A stretch of 46,459 nucleotides of DNA. Origin: Heterostelium multicystogenum (Eukaryota > Evosea > Eumycetozoa > Acytosteliales > Acytosteliaceae). The DNA lies in NCBI GenBank assembly GCA_003667245.1, contig RCNN01000575.1:1-46459 (forward strand), written 5' to 3'. The notes beneath the pieces were generated by a model. The model worked only from the letters and a program-made list of their open reading frames with translations, did no database searches and was not told where the DNA came from. Positions 17,680 through 29,405 of the stretch are shown here, piece after piece. Position 1 is the first letter of the stretch, and each line of letters starts with the position of its first letter. A program made the position numbers and the translations under genes.

Positions 17680-18576
17680 TGCGAGTCAGCGTCCCACACC
17701 CAATTCCACACGCCGGGCAGATGCACCACTTCGTCGGCGCTTTTTACCGTGCGGGCCATGGCGGCTCGCTGCAAGGTTGCCCGGTCGGTGTAGAAAGGCT
17801 GTGTGGCGAGGGGCACGCCATTGATATGGGCGCTGTCCAGCAGGATTTGCAGGTATTCCTTCAAGTGCCAGGCGGTGTAGCGGTTGATATCGTGGAAGGT
17901 CACCACCACCGGGATCACGCCGTCCACCGTCGGTAATTCGCCTTTGGCGATGCGCTCGCGCACCACCGAGAGTTGGCGTATCAGGTTTTCCCGTCGACGC
18001 GGGGCTGCCGTTGAACACCCAGATCACCCCATCGTTTGCACTCAGGTCGGTCAGCAACACATGCATGCCGTGTTGCTGATAGGCGGCGAAGGTGCGCTTG
18101 TCATAGTTCCAGAACGGCGGGCGTACCAGTGTGGGCGGTTGGCCGGTGATGGCGGTGAGGGTCGACGAACCCAAGCTGAGGTAGTGCTCCAGTTCAGCCG
18201 GATTCTGCAAGCGATGGTTGCTGTGCCACGGGGTCGCGGTGTGGAAGCCCAGGATATGGCCGGCCGCGTATTCGCGCTCCATGGTCTTGTAGCCCCGCGG
18301 GTTGCCGCCGGAGCGGGGCGCCTCGGTCTGCAGGAAGAACACCGCCTTGATCCCCGGCTGTATCGGGTTGTTCGCCAGGTCCGCCATCACCGAACGGCTG
18401 GGGTTCATGAAGCCCGAGGCGCTGGGGCCGTCATCGAAGGTCAGCAAAAAACGGATCGGCGCCTCGGTTTTCAGGCGTTGTTCAGTTTGCGGTGTCAGCG
18501 CCAGAGGCGGGCCGATGCAACCGCTGAGGCTCAGGGCCAGGGCTAGTGCGGCCGATACGGTGGCGAAGTGTTTCAT
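17676..18576 (-). CDS. Polysaccharide deacetylase (NodB-like) lipoprotein, one frame break
   Basis: MKHFATVSAALALALSLSGC is a lipoprotein signal ending in a lipobox cysteine, so I start at 18576 and not at an in-frame ATG at 18618. The NodB domain shows FLLTFDDGPSASG (catalytic Asp pair), a histidine-rich GFHTATPWHSNH, and TLVRPPFWNYDKRTF. A frame break near 17990 leads to the C-terminal part VPVVVTFHDINRYTAWHLKEYLQILLDSA, ending WNWVWDADSH. About 300 aa. It probably removes acetyl groups from a cell-wall or secreted polysaccharide; the substrate is unknown. Converges on pcaC with a shared stop. Confidence 0.85.
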
Positions 18577-18654
18577 GGCGGACTCGAATGACATTGGCTG
18601 CTGGGGCGGGTCATCCATGACACGCGCGCACCATACAACAAGACTGTCGAGGCT

Positions 18655-19906
18655 TTACAGCAGGCTTATCGGGTAACTGACGATCAACCGGTTTTCATCA
18701 AACTCGTTGTTGTTGTAGTCCCGGCGCATGCTGGAGTTACGCCAGCGCACATTGAGATTCTTCAGCGCTCCGCTCTGCACCACGTAGGCCACTTCACTTT
18801 CCCGTCCCCATTCCTTGCCATCGGTCACCGTGCCGCTGTGTACGTTGCTGCCGCTGATGTAGCGGTTCATCAGCGTCAGGCCCGGAATACCCAGGGCGGC
18901 GAAGTTATAGTCATGGCGTACCTGCCAGGATTTTTCCTGGGCGTTGTCGTAGCTGGCGTTGTAGCTGTCGTTGGCCAGGGTGCCGCCGCTGGTGCCGTTG
19001 ACGCGCGCATCCAGGCGCTGTTGCCGGTGAGTTTTTGCAGGCCGACGTAGAACGTGTTGCCGCCGTATCGGGCCGAGAACAGTCCGGACCAGGTCTTGTT
19101 ATCTAGGTCTCCGGCGCGGGCGCTGCCGTCGTCCTTGCCGTAGAAGAACCCGAGGTTGGCGCCCAGGGTCCAGTCGCCCACCGGTTGGCTGTGGATCAGG
19201 TTGAGGTATTGCTGGCTGTAGATGTCCTTGAGTTGGGCGTTCCACACACCGACCTGGTGCGTTTGTCGTTGAAGGCATATTCGCCGCCCTGGAAGTTGAA
19301 GCGGTCGGAGGTGAACGCGGTTTTCCCGAACATGGACATGTCGGTCATGCTGCTGTCGTCCCGTGGGCTGTTGGCGCGGAACTGGCCGCCGTACAGGGTC
19401 AGGCCGTCGATTTCCTTGGAGTGATTTGCCCGCCGCGCAGGGTTTGCGGGAGCGAGCGGCCATCGTCCGAACGCAGGATCGGCAGCACCGGCATCCATTC
19501 GCCGACTTTCACTTCTGTCTTTGAAAACCCGTGCCTTGAACGCCACGCCCAGACGCCCGAAATCATCCGCCGGGCGGCCATCGTGGTCCAGCGGCAACAG
19601 CTGGGTGCCACCCGTGCCGCGTCCGCCATCGAGCTTCAATGAGTACAGGCCCAGTACATCCACGCCGAAACCGACGGTGCCCTGGGTAAAGCCGGACTTG
19701 GCGTCGAGGATGAAACTTTGCGTCCACTCCTGTGCGCCGCCCTGGGTCTTGCTGGGGTTGGTGTAGTTGCGGTTGAAGAAGAAATTACGCAGGTTGAGGT
19801 TGGCGCTGGCGTCTTCCAGGAAGCCGTGTTCTTCAGCGACAACGGGGAGGGCAATGCTGGCGACAGCGGTTGCCAGCAAAAGCCGGCGCGGGTCGAAAGT
19901 GCTCAT
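18655..19906 (-). CDS. OprD-family outer membrane porin, several frame breaks
   Basis: Signal peptide MSTFDPRRLLLATAVASIALPVVA, then EEHGFLEDASANLNLRNFFFNRNY, the typical OprD start. Further fragments are EWTQSFILDAKSGFTQGTVGFGVDVLGLYSLKLDGG, NLIHSQPVGDWTLGANLGFFYGKDDG and the C-terminal strands DYNNNEFDENRLIVSYPISLL. Breaks lie near 19530, 19425, 19250 and 19015. About 417 aa, an 18-strand barrel. OprD-family porins admit basic amino acids or small aromatic and organic acids; closeness to the pca genes hints at an aromatic or dicarboxylic substrate, but that is inference. Confidence 0.88.
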
Positions 19907-20028
19907 GGTGTCAGACCTGTTGTTATTGGGGTTATGCAGGTGGCGGCCATGGTGCGGGGCGGTGCGGGGGCGATGAAAGTGGGGGAGAGCGGGTTGTGGG
20001 CGATGATCGAACGTAAAGTCATGGGCGT

Positions 20029-20062
20029 AAAAAAAACGCTTCCTGGGCGGGAAGCGGTTTTT
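20029..20062. terminator. Terminator of the emh operon
   Basis: CGCTTCC (20037-20043) and GGAAGCG (20050-20056) form a 7-bp stem. On the minus strand it is followed by eight T (the A run at 20029-20036), just after the emhC stop. A T-run also follows on the plus strand, so it may work both ways. Confidence 0.85.
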
Positions 20063-20078
20063 GTCTACTGCGCCACTA

Positions 20079-21534
20079 TCAGAACAACTTCAAGGGCGGT
20101 GCTTCTTCTTTCAACGGTTCGTTCTTTCGCGGTCTGTTCGTTCCAGCCACCACCGAGGGCCTTGTACAGGTTGACCTCGCTGTTGAGCTGCGCCAGGCGG
20201 TCGGTGATCACGATTGCTGGGCACTGAACAGTTGGCGCTGGGCGTCGAGGAACGTCAGGTTGCTGTCGACACCAATACGGTAGCGACGCTCGGCCAGGCG
20301 GTAGTAATCCTGGTTGGCCGCGACGAAACCACGTTGGGCGTCCAGTTGCTGCTTGTAGGTCTCACGGGCGGCGAGGCCGTCGGAGACTTCCTGGAAGCCG
20401 GTCTGGATGGCTTTCTCGTAGTTGGCGACGTTTGATCTCTTTCTGGATTTTCGAGTAATCCAGGCTGGCGCGCAGGCTGCCGGCGTTGAAGATCGGGATG
20501 TTGATCTGCGGTGCAAACGACCAGGTACCCGAACCGCCCTTGAACAGGCCGCCCAGGTCGGGCTCGCGGTGCCGGCGCTGGCGGTCAGGGTGATGCTCGG
20601 AGAACGCAGCGCGTGCCGCACCGATGTTGGCGTTGGCCGCCTTGAGGTTGTACTCGGCCTGCAGGATGTCGGGACGACGTTGCAGCAGGTCCGATGGCAG
20701 GCCGGCCGGGTACTTCGCTCAACAGGTCATCAGCCAATGGCCGGCTGACGATGTTCGCCGGCAGGCCGGTACCCAGCAGCAGGGTCAGGTTGTTTTCGTC
20801 CCTGGGCCACCTGGCGGGTATAACGCGCCAGTGCAACCGGGCGTTTTCCACCGAGGTACGGGCCTGGCTCAGGTCCAGGGCCGAAGCCACGCCGACTTCA
20901 TTGCTGCGCGAGGTCAGTTTGAAGCTCTGCTCGTACGCGCCCAGGGTGTCCTGGGTGAGCTTGAGCAGCTCCTTGTCGGCCTGCCAGGTCAGGTAGGCGT
21001 TGGCCACGCTGGCCACCAGGCTGATCTGGGTGGTGCGGCGCGCTTCTTCGGTCGCGAAGTATTGTTGCAGCGCTTGTTCGCTCAGGCTGCGTACGCGGCC
21101 GAACAGGTCCAGCTCATAAGAACTGATCCCGAGGCCCGCCGAGTATTGGCTGGTGATGCCCGCTTCGCCGGTCTGCGACAGCTTGGCCGGGTGCGCGTAC
21201 GGCTGCCGCTGCCCGTGGCCGAAACCGCCGGGAACAGGTCGGCGCGCTGGATCTGGTACTGCGCGGCATACGCATCGATGTTCAGGGCCGCGACACGCAG
21301 GTCGCGGTTGTTCACCAGGGCGGTCTGGATCAGCTGTTGCAGGGCAGGGTCATGGAAAAACTGCTTCCAGCCCTGCTCGGCAGCCGCCTGGCCCGGCGCC
21401 TGGGCCGACGAATACGCCGGCCCCTGCGGGAACTGCGCGGCTACCGGCGCTTCAGGGCGCTGGTAGTCCGGGATCAGCGAGCAGCCACTGAGCACGAATG
21501 CCGTGACAGCTAAGGAAAGTAGCGACTTGCTCAT
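20079..21534 (-). CDS. emhC: Outer-membrane efflux channel of an RND pump (EmhC/TtgC/OprM), frame broken
   Basis: [32 protein letters not shown] is a lipoprotein signal with lipobox cysteine followed by the OprM-type IPDYQRP. Later come [51 protein letters not shown] and [29 protein letters not shown]. Breaks lie near 21200, 21085, 20800, 20560, 20440, 20215 and 20130. With the last corrected the end reads [13 protein letters not shown] and TGA at 20081-20079. About 480 aa trimeric outer-membrane tunnel. Its ATG overlaps the emhB stop (ATGA). Names emhC and ttgC are both used for close relatives. Confidence 0.9.
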
Positions 21535-24500
21535 TGGCCAGCCTCTTTAGGAGTTTGCTTGGGTTCAGTCTTTTTACGCTCGCCAGCGGAGGACACGGTT
21601 GCGAAGAACAGGGGTACCCAGAAGATCGCGAGGACCGTGGCGGTGATCATACCGCCAATTACGCCCGTACCGATGGCGTGCTGGCTACCTGAGCCGGCAC
21701 CGGTGGAAATTGCCAGGGGCAGTACGCCGAGCATGAACGCCATGGACGTCATGATGATCGGTCGCAGACGCATGCGGGATGCCTCGATGGCCGACTCGAC
21801 AATGCCTTTGCCCTGCTCGTGGAGCTCCTTGGCGAACTCCACGATCAGGATGGCGTTTTTTCGCTGCCAGACCCACCGTCACCAACAGGCCCACCTGGAA
21901 GAACACGTCGTTGGACAGTCCCCGCAGGCTGGTGGCGATCAACGCACCGATCACACCCAGCGGTACAACCAGAATCACCGCAATCGGGATCGACCAGCTT
22001 TCGTACAGTGCCGCGAGGCAGAGGAACACCACCAGCAGCGACAGGGCGTACAGCGCAGGTGCCTGGGAGCCGGACAGACGTTCTTCGTACGACAGGCCGG
22101 TCCAGGAGTAACCAACGCCAGCCGGCAGGTCCTTGGCAATGCGTTCGACTTCCGCCATCGCATCACCGGTACTGTAGCCAGGTGCCGGGGTACCGAGGAT
22201 TTCCATCGCCGCTACACCGTTATAGCGCGAGAGTTTCGGCGAACCGAAGATCCACTTGCCCGAAGAGATGGCCGACAGCGGCACCATCTTCCCGGACGTG
22301 CTGCGCACGTACCATTTGCTCAGGTCTTCCGGAGACATCCGGCTGGCGGCGTCACCCTGTACATACACCTTCTTCACACGACCACGGTCGATGAAGTCGT
22401 TGATGTAGCTGCCACCCAAGGCGATTGCCAGGGTCTGCTGGATGTCTGCCAGGCTGATGCCCTGGGCACTGGCCTTCTCGTCGTCAACGGTTCAGCTCGT
22501 ACTGCGGCTCATCGTTCACAGCCGTTGGGGCGCACGCCCGCCAGGATCTTGCTTTGTGCCGCGGCACCCAGGAACTGGTTACGCGCATCCATCAGCTTCT
22601 GGTGGCCGACGCCGCCCTGGTCTTGCAGGAACACGTTCGAAACCGGTGGCGTTACCCAGTTCGAGTACCGACGGTGGCACCACGGCAAATACCATGGCGT
22701 CCTTGAAGGCCCCGAAGAAGTAAACCCTGGGCACGCTTGGCAACCTCAAATACCGACTGGCTCGAGTCACGCTCGTCCCACGGCTTGAGCATCACGAACG
22801 CGAGGCCCGAGCTCTGGCCACGACCGGCGAAGTTGAAGCCGTTCACGGTAAACACCGATTTGACAGCCTTGCCTTCGCCTGGCTCGCCTTCCTTGTCGTT
22901 CAACAGGTAGGCGCGCATATCGTCGATGACTTTCTGCGTACGTTCAGCCGAAGAACCCACCGGCGTTTGTACCTGGGCAAAGATCACGCCCTGGTCTTCC
23001 TCTGGGAGGAACGCACTTGGGATACGGGTGAACATCCAGATCATGCCGGCAAGGATCAGGGCATAGACCACCGAACGCCGGGAACTTGTGCTTGATCATG
23101 TTACCGACGCCGCGTTCGTAGCTCAGTACGCCACGGTCGAAGGTACGGTTGAACCAGCCGAAGAAACCGCGCTTGGGTTGGCCGTGTTTTTCCGGGTCAA
23201 TCGGCTTGAGCATGGTGGCGCACAAGGCCGGGGTGAAGACCAGGGCAACCAGTACCGACAGCGCCATCGCCGAAACGATAGTGATGGAGAACTGGCGGTA
23301 GATCACACCGGTGGAACCACCGAAGAACGCCATTGGCAGCAATACCGCCGACAGCACCAGGGCGATACCCACCAGGGCCCCCTGGATCTGGCCCATGGAC
23401 TTGACCGTCGCCTCCTTGGGCGACAAGTGCTCCTCGGCCATTACCCGCTCGACGTTCTCCACCACAACGATGGCATCGTCCACCAGCAAGCCGATGGCCA
23501 GGATCATGCCGAACATGGTCAGGGTGTTGATGGTGAAGCCGAACGCAGCGAGGATCCCGAAGGTACCCCAGCAATACCACCGGTACGGTCATGGTGGTGA
23601 TGATGGTGGCGCGGAAGTTCTGCAGGAACAGGAACATCACCAGGAACACCAGCACGATCGCTTCGATCAGGGTGTGAACCACACCGGAGATCGATTCCGG
23701 TCACAACCGGCGTGGTGTCATACGGCACCACAGCCTTCATGCCAGGCGGGAAGAACGGTTCGAGGGACGCAACCGTTTCGCGAATCGCCTTGGCGGTGTC
23801 CAGTGCGTTGGCACCGGCTGCCAGCTTGATCGCCATACCGGAAGCCGGCTTGCCGTTGAACTGTGCGCTGATGCTGTAGTTCTGGCCGCCCAGTTCGATA
23901 CGCGAAACGTCACCCAGGCGAACCTGGGAACCGTCGGTATTGACCTTCATCAGGATATTGCCGAACGCTTCAGTGGTTTGCAGACGCGTCTTGCCGATGA
24001 TGGTGGCGTTCCAACTGAGTGCCGGGCAGGGCAGGCAGGCCGCCGAGTTGGCCGGTGGCCCACCTGGACGTTCTGCGCCTGGATGGCGTTGCTGACATCC
24101 ACTGGCGTCAGCTGGTAGTTGTTCAGCTTGGCCGGGTCGAGCCAGATACGCATGGCGTACTGGGAACCGAACACCTGGAAGTCGCCCACACCGGCGGTCC
24201 GGGAAATCGGGTCCTGGATGTTGGAAACGATGTAGTTGGAAAGGTCATCCTTGGTCATGCTGCCGTCTTCCGACACCAGACCGATCACCATCAGGAAGTT
24301 CTTCACCGACTTGGTAACGCGGATACCCTGCTGCTGTACTTCTTGTGGCAGCAGCGGGGTCGCCAGGTTGAGCTTGTTCTGTACCTGAACCTGGGCGATG
24401 TCCGGGTTGGTACCCTGGTTGAACGTCGCGGTGATGGTCATGCTGCCGTCGGAGTTACTGTCCGAGGCGACATAACGCAGGTTGTCGATACCGTTGAGCT

Positions 24501-24702
24501 GTTGTTCGATCACCTGCACCACGGTGTCCTGCACGGTTTGTGCAGACGCGCCCGGGTAGGTCACCTGGATATCAATGGCGGTTGGCGCGATGGCCGGGTA
24601 CTGGTTGATGGGCAACTTCAGGATCGACAGTGCCCCGACCAGCATGATCACCAGGGCAATTACCCAGGCGAAAATGGGACGGTCGATAAAAAATTTCGAC
24701 AT
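21531..24702 (-). CDS. emhB: RND inner-membrane efflux transporter (EmhB/TtgB/MexB), several frame breaks
   Basis: [61 protein letters not shown] is the HAE1-RND N-terminus. TM4 carries the proton-relay aspartates in [61 protein letters not shown] and [22 protein letters not shown] are further family landmarks. Frame breaks occur near 24050, 23700, 23570, 23075, 22720, 22640, 22490 and 21860. Real length about 1,050 aa in 12 spans with two periplasmic domains. It exports hydrophobic compounds and antibiotics by proton antiport. Only nine bases separate it from emhA. Confidence 0.93.
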
Positions 24703-24705
24703 GAA

Positions 24706-25857
24706 TTACTCCCCTTGACCAGCAGCGGCAGCAGGAGCAGCAGCGGAACCGGCGGGTTTGGCGTTATCAGCGTCCTTGACCTTGACTTCGATGCCCGGCT
24801 TGATGAATTGCAGGCCTTCGGTGATCACACGGTCACCGGCGTTCAGGCCTTTTTCCACCAGCCAGTAGGCGCCGGTAGTGCGGTTGGCCACCAGTACACG
24901 TTGCTCGACCTTGTTGTCCTTGTTCACCACCAGCGCGGTCGGGATGCCCTTCAGGTCGCGGGTCACGCCTTGCTGTGGTGCCAGGATGGCCTTGCTGTTC
25001 ACACCGGCTTGCAAACTGCGCGTGGACGAACATGCCCGGCAGCAGGGTGTGGTCAGGGTTCGGGAATACGGCACGCAGGGTCACGGAACCGGTGGTTTCG
25101 TCGACCGAGACTTCGGAGAATTCCAGCTTGCCTTCCACGCCGTAGGCGGTGCCGTCTTCCAGGGTCAGCTTGACCTTGGCCGCGTTTTCGCCGGCTTTTT
25201 CCAGTTGGCCGCTTTTCCAGGTCACGACGCAGTTTCAGCATCTCGGCAGAGGACTGCGTGACGTCGACGTAGATCGGGTCCAGTTGCTGGATCACTGCCA
25301 TGGCGTCGGTCTGGCCGTTGCTGACCAGCGCGCCTTCGGTGACCGAAGAGCGACCGATACGCCCGGAGATCGGGGCAAACACCTTGGTGTAGCGCACGTT
25401 GATCTGGGCCGTTTGCACGTTGGCTTCAGAGGTCATGCGGTTGGACACGGCGGTGTCGTATTCCTGGCGGCTGACGGCCTGCTCATCGACCAACTGCTTG
25501 TAGCGATCGGCAATCGATTTGGTCTGGGCAAGGTTGGCCTGGGCGCTTTTCAGCGAGGCGTCATACACCGACGGATCGATCTGATAGAGCTGCTGGCCTT
25601 CCTTGACGTCGCCCCCTTCCTTGAACAGACGCTTGAGAATGATGCCGTTGACCTGAGGGCGAACCTCGGCAATGCGGTAGGCCGTGGTGCGGCCTGGCAG
25701 CTCGGATGTCAGGGTAAAAGGCTTGAGGTTGAATAGTGACCACGCCGACCTGAGGGGTTTGAGCGGGCGGAGCCGCTTCTTCCTTTTTACATCCGCTGAG
25801 CAGCGATGCCAGGGCGACGGCAGTAACCAGGGCGGTAACAGCTGGCTTAAGTTGCAT
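24706..25857 (-). CDS. emhA: RND periplasmic adaptor lipoprotein (EmhA/TtgA/MexA), several frame breaks
   Basis: MQLKPAVTALVTAVALASLLSGCKKEEAAPPAQTPQVGVVTIQP is a lipoprotein start. The adaptor core is RIAEVRPQVNGIILKRLFKEGGDVKEGQQLYQIDPSVYDASL with the alpha-hairpin AQANLAQTKSIADRYKQLVDEQAVSRQEYDTA. Then comes TKVFAPISGRIGRSSVTEGALVSNGQ. The membrane-proximal domain ends in an alanine-rich tail (AGSAAAPAAAAGQGE). Breaks lie near 25730, 25225 and 25022. It joins EmhB to EmhC in the periplasm. First gene of the operon, with operator sequence upstream. Confidence 0.92.
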
Positions 25858-25947
25858 GAAGATCCTCGGGTCAGGCGCGCAGAGTGCGCACAAGAAGTGT
25901 GGAAGGGTAAAAAAACAGGCACTGAGTGGATAAGTAGCTTGCTACGC

Positions 25948-25986
25948 AATATACTTACGTTCATGGTTGTTTGTAAACTCTTGACA
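25948..25986. promoter_or_regulatory. EmhR/TtgR-type operator with emhA promoter
   Basis: The stretch 25948-25979, read on the minus strand, closely matches the P. putida TtgR operator as I recall it (core TTTACAAACAACCATGAA). It also holds a promoter for emhA: TTTACA (-35) and TATATT (-10) 18 bases apart. A TTGACA at about 25981 on the plus strand may serve emhR. The repressor would thus cover both divergent promoters. Confidence 0.75.
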
Positions 25987-26143
25987 GGCTTCGCGGAATG
26001 TTGACAAAGCAGCGTCCAAAGCCTCGATTCTAGTACGTTCGGCGCCCTTGACGGCGTCGTCCACAATTATTCAGATGGTCGTTAGCAGCGGTTGAGTCTG
26101 CGTTACCGATCACCCCAAGTCTCCTGATTGAGGTTTTACTGCC

Positions 26144-26779
26144 ATGGTTCGTCGTACCAAAGAGGAAGCTCAGGAAACGCGCAGCCAGATTCTTTGAAGC
26201 GGCCGAGCAGGCCTTCTACGAGCGCGGGGTTGCGCGTACCACGCTGGCGGATATTGCCGCGCTGGCAGGCGTGACACGTGGTGCCATCTACTGGCATTTC
26301 AGCAACAAGGCCGACCTGGTGTAGGCGATGCTCGATACGCTGCACGAGCCGCTGGATGAATTGGCCAGGGCCAGTGAGAGCGAGGACGAGGTCGATCCGC
26401 TGGGTTGCAATGCGCAAGCTGCTGATTCATCTGTTCCATCAAGTGGCCCTGGACCCGAAGACCCGGCGCATCAATGAGATTTTTGTTTCATAAGTGCGAA
26501 TTCACCGATGAAATGTGTGATCTGCGCCGTCAGCGCCAGACGCCACCTCGAATGCAACCTGCGCATCGGGCTGACCTTGCGTAACGCGGTCCATCGCGGC
26601 AGCTTCCGGAGAATCTTCGACACCGTACGTGCCGCGGTGTGCATGCACGCCTATATTCGACGGAATTCTCGGCCAGTGGCTGCTGGTGCCCGACAGTTTC
26701 CAGTTGGCCCAGGACGCAGAGCGCTGGGTCGATATCGCGTTGGACATGCTGCGCTTGAGCCCTGGCCCTGCGCAATTAG
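26144..26779 (+). CDS. emhR: TetR-family repressor of the RND pump (EmhR/TtgR), frame breaks and an in-frame TAG
   Basis: [17 protein letters not shown] opens a TetR regulator. After an extra T near 26194 (TTT for TT) the HTH reads [39 protein letters not shown]. Then comes a TAG (26323-26325) where the family has glutamine; CAG to TAG is a substitution, unlike the indels elsewhere. The ligand domain continues as [26 protein letters not shown], with indels near 26405, 26480, 26605 and 26662, ending [18 protein letters not shown] and TAG 26777-26779. About 210 aa. It diverges from emhA and should repress the pump until a drug-like ligand binds. Confidence 0.85.
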
Positions 26780-26835
26780 ACAAAAATGCGTAATTGCGAC
26801 CAGTTGTGTCAACAATTAACACCGGGGCTGGTCAA

Positions 26836-26862
26836 TCAGGCTTTTCCCTGATTTTTGTGGGG
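26836..26862 (+). terminator. Terminator after emhR
   Basis: ATCAGG and CCTGAT flank a CTTTTC loop and are followed by TTTTTG, about 60 bases after the emhR stop. Confidence 0.7.
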
Positions 26863-26962
26863 TGACGTTATATACGGGCCTGGCGGGCGGTTATAGGTAG
26901 TTGGCTAAGTATTTTGTAGCAATATTGTTGCAAGGCTGTGAAGGAATGTTTCCCGCACCATC

Positions 26963-27064
26963 TGTAGGAGCGAGCTTGCTCGCGAAGATCGTCAACGATA
27001 ACGCAGGCATTCTGGATTAAAGCGTCGCCTGGGCGTTTTTTCGCGAGCAAGCTCGCTCCTACAG
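26963..27064. repeat. REPIN between emhR and xenB
   Basis: CTGTAGGAGCGAGCTTGCTC on the left and GAGCAAGCTCGCTCCTACAG on the right form a perfect stem of about 20 bp around a 55-base spacer. It separates two convergent genes, each of which has its own terminator. Confidence 0.88.
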
Positions 27065-27082
27065 GGAATGTTTCCCGCCGCC

Positions 27083-27122
27083 CATAAAAAAGCCCCGGCT
27101 CTCGCAAGCCAGGGCTTTTTCG
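27083..27122 (-). terminator. Terminator of the arsR-MFS-xenB operon
   Basis: On the minus strand AGCCCTGGCT and AGCCGGGGCT pair around a short loop and a run of six T follows, about 10 bases after the xenB stop. Confidence 0.85.
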
Positions 27123-27132
27123 TTTCAGCAGA

Positions 27133-28202
27133 TCAGAGTGCCAGGGTCGGGTAGTCGATGTAGCCGACCGGGCCTTTGGCGTAGAAAGTCTCTGGATGTG
27201 CTTCGTTCAGCGGTGCATCGGCCTTTCAGGCGAGCCGGCAGGTCCGGGTTGGCGATGAACGGCACGCCGAATGCCACGGCGTCAGCCTTGCCCGAAGCCA
27301 GCCACGCATTGGCGCTGTCCTTGGTGAAAGCGTTTCGTTGGCGATGTACGGGCCACCGAAGGCGGCTTTTCAGTTGAGGGCCGAGGCTGTCGCCTGCTTC
27401 CTTTTCAACGGAGCAGATGAACGCGATGCCACGCTTGCCCAGCTCTTTGGCGACGTAGGTGAAGGTTTCCGACAGGTTGGCGTCGCCCATGTCGTGTGCG
27501 TCGGCGCGTGGTGCCAGGTGCACACCGACGCGACCGGCCGCCCCAGACTTTCAAATCACGGGCGTCAGTGACTTCGAGCAGCAAGCCGTGCGCGGTTTTC
27601 CAGGGAGCCGCCGTAGTTGTCGGTGCGCTGGTTGGTGCTGCTTTGCAGGAACTGGTCGAGCAGGTAGCCGTTCGCACCGTGGACTTCCACGCCGTCAAAA
27701 CCGGCGGCCTTGGCATTCTCGGCACCTACGCGGTAGGCGTCGACGATATCGGCGATTTCAGCGACTTCCAGGGCGCGCGGGTAGGGTAGTCGGCCAGTGG
27801 ACGCAACCAGGCTGACGTGGCCCTTGGCTGCGATGGCGCTTGGGGCAACCGGGGTTTCACCGCCAGGTACGACTCGTGGGAGATTTCCGGCCCACGTGCC
27901 ACAGTTGCAGGAAGATCTTGCCGCCTGCACGTGCACGGCCTTGGTCACATTGGCCCAGCCGCGAACCTGGTCGTTGGAACCAAGATGCCCGGGGTGTCCG
28001 GGTAAACCCACGCCCATTGGCGTTACGGAGGTGGCTTCGCTGAGGATCAGCCCGGCGGAAGCGCGTTTGGACGTAGTACTTCAGCCATCAGCGCATTGGG
28101 CACGCGACCGGCGTCGGCACGGCAGCGGGTCAGCGGCGCCATGATGATGCGGTTCGACAGTTCCAGGTCGCCCAGTTTGATCGGATCGAAAATAGTCGTC
28201 AT
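27133..28202 (-). CDS. xenB: Old yellow enzyme, xenobiotic reductase B-like, several frame breaks
   Basis: MTTIFDPIKLGDLELSNRIIMAPLTRCRADAGRVPNALMAE is the OYE N-terminus. Then come GFDGVEVHGANGYLLDQFLQSSTNQRTDNYGGSLENRA (active-site His/Asn and the family DNYGGS) and ADAVAFGVPFIANPDLPARL near the end, which reads YIDYPTLAL. FMN-dependent, NADPH-using; reduces activated alkenes, nitro compounds and quinones. Breaks lie near 28075, 28015, 27930, 27860, 27790, 27600, 27540, 27330 and 27225. About 349 aa. The high similarity to XenB is from memory of that family. Last gene of the arsR operon. Confidence 0.9.
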
Positions 28203-28227
28203 GGGATAACACCTTCTCTTTAGTTGA

Positions 28228-29393
28228 TCAGTTAGTCGCGGGGGCCAGGTCGGCATCGCCGGTCTGACGGAAAGTAATCAGGGTCACCAGCAGCGCGAGC
28301 ACGGCCAGTGCAGCAGCGGCCAGGGGCACGCTGGTCAGGCCGAAGCCGTGGGCAATCACGCTGCCGCCCACCCAGGCGCCGAGGGCGTTTGCCGATGTTG
28401 AAGGCGCCGATGTTCAAGGTGGACACCAGGTTCGGTGCGGCCTTGCCGAAGGTCACCACGTTGATCTGCAGTGCCGGTACGGCGGCAAACGAGGCGGTGG
28501 CCCAGAGGAACAGGGTGATTTCAGTCGGGATCACGGCGACGCTGGTCCAGGTCAGGACGGGTTGGACACCACCGCCATGCTGATGAACAGCCGATCAGGG
28601 TCGCAGCCAGGCGCTTGTCTGCCAGCTTGCCGCCGATGATGTTGCCGACGGTGAGGCCCAGGCCGATCAGCAGCAGGGTCCAGGTCACGCCCTTGGGCGA
28701 GACGCCAGTGACATCCCCAGCAGCGGCGCGACGTAGGTGAAGAGGGTGAACATCGACGCAGCGAACAGCGCGGTCATGCTCAGCGACAGCCAGATGCCGG
28801 CGCCTTTGAGTGCTCTGAGCTCGGCGCGCATGTCGAGTTTTTCCTCGTCACGCTTGGCCGGCAGGAAGCGGATCAGGCCGATCAGGGCGATCACCCCAAT
28901 CACCGTCACGGCCCAGAAGGTCGAGCGCCAGCCCGCTTCCTGACCCAGCGCGGTGCCCAGCGGTACGCCGAGCACGTTGGCCAGGGTCAGGCCGGTGGAC
29001 ATCAGCGCCACGGCCGAAGCACGCTTGTTGGCCGCACCAGGTTGGCGGCGACCACCGATCCGATACCGAAGAAGGCGCCGTGGCAAGCGCGGTGACCACA
29101 CGGGCAAAACATGCACGTTTGTAGTCGCTGGCCAGGGCGCAGAGCAGGTTGCCGATGATAAAGATGCCCATCAACGCTACCAGGGCGGCCTTGCGCGGCA
29201 GCTTGGCGGTGGCCAGTGCCATGAAGGGGGCACGATGGCCACGCCCAGGGCGTAGCCGTCACCCAGCCCAGCCGGCGCCGGAAATCGATACACCCGAGGT
29301 CGGCCGCCACATCGGGCAACAGGCCCATGATGACGAACTCGGTCGTACCGATGGCGAGGCGCTTAAGGCCAGGATGAGTAGGAGAAGAGGCAT
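28228..29393 (-). CDS. MFS efflux transporter (DHA1-type), several frame breaks
   Basis: Starts MPLLLLILALSA. Readable pieces include GLLPDVAADLG, KLPRKAALVALMGIFIIGNLLCALASDY, KRASAVALMSTGLTLANVLGVPLGTALGQEAGWRSTFWAV (motif C of drug antiporters) and KAAPNLVSTLNIGAFNIG, ending LITFRQTGDADLAPATN. Breaks lie near 29355, 29280, 29230, 29085, 29040, 28710, 28590, 28560 and 28387. About 388 aa, 12 spans. Twelve bases after arsR and 25 before xenB, so one transcript. Probably exports the small molecule, or its reduced product, that induces the operon (inference). Confidence 0.85.
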
Positions 29394-29405
29394 TGAGGGT
29401 CCTTG

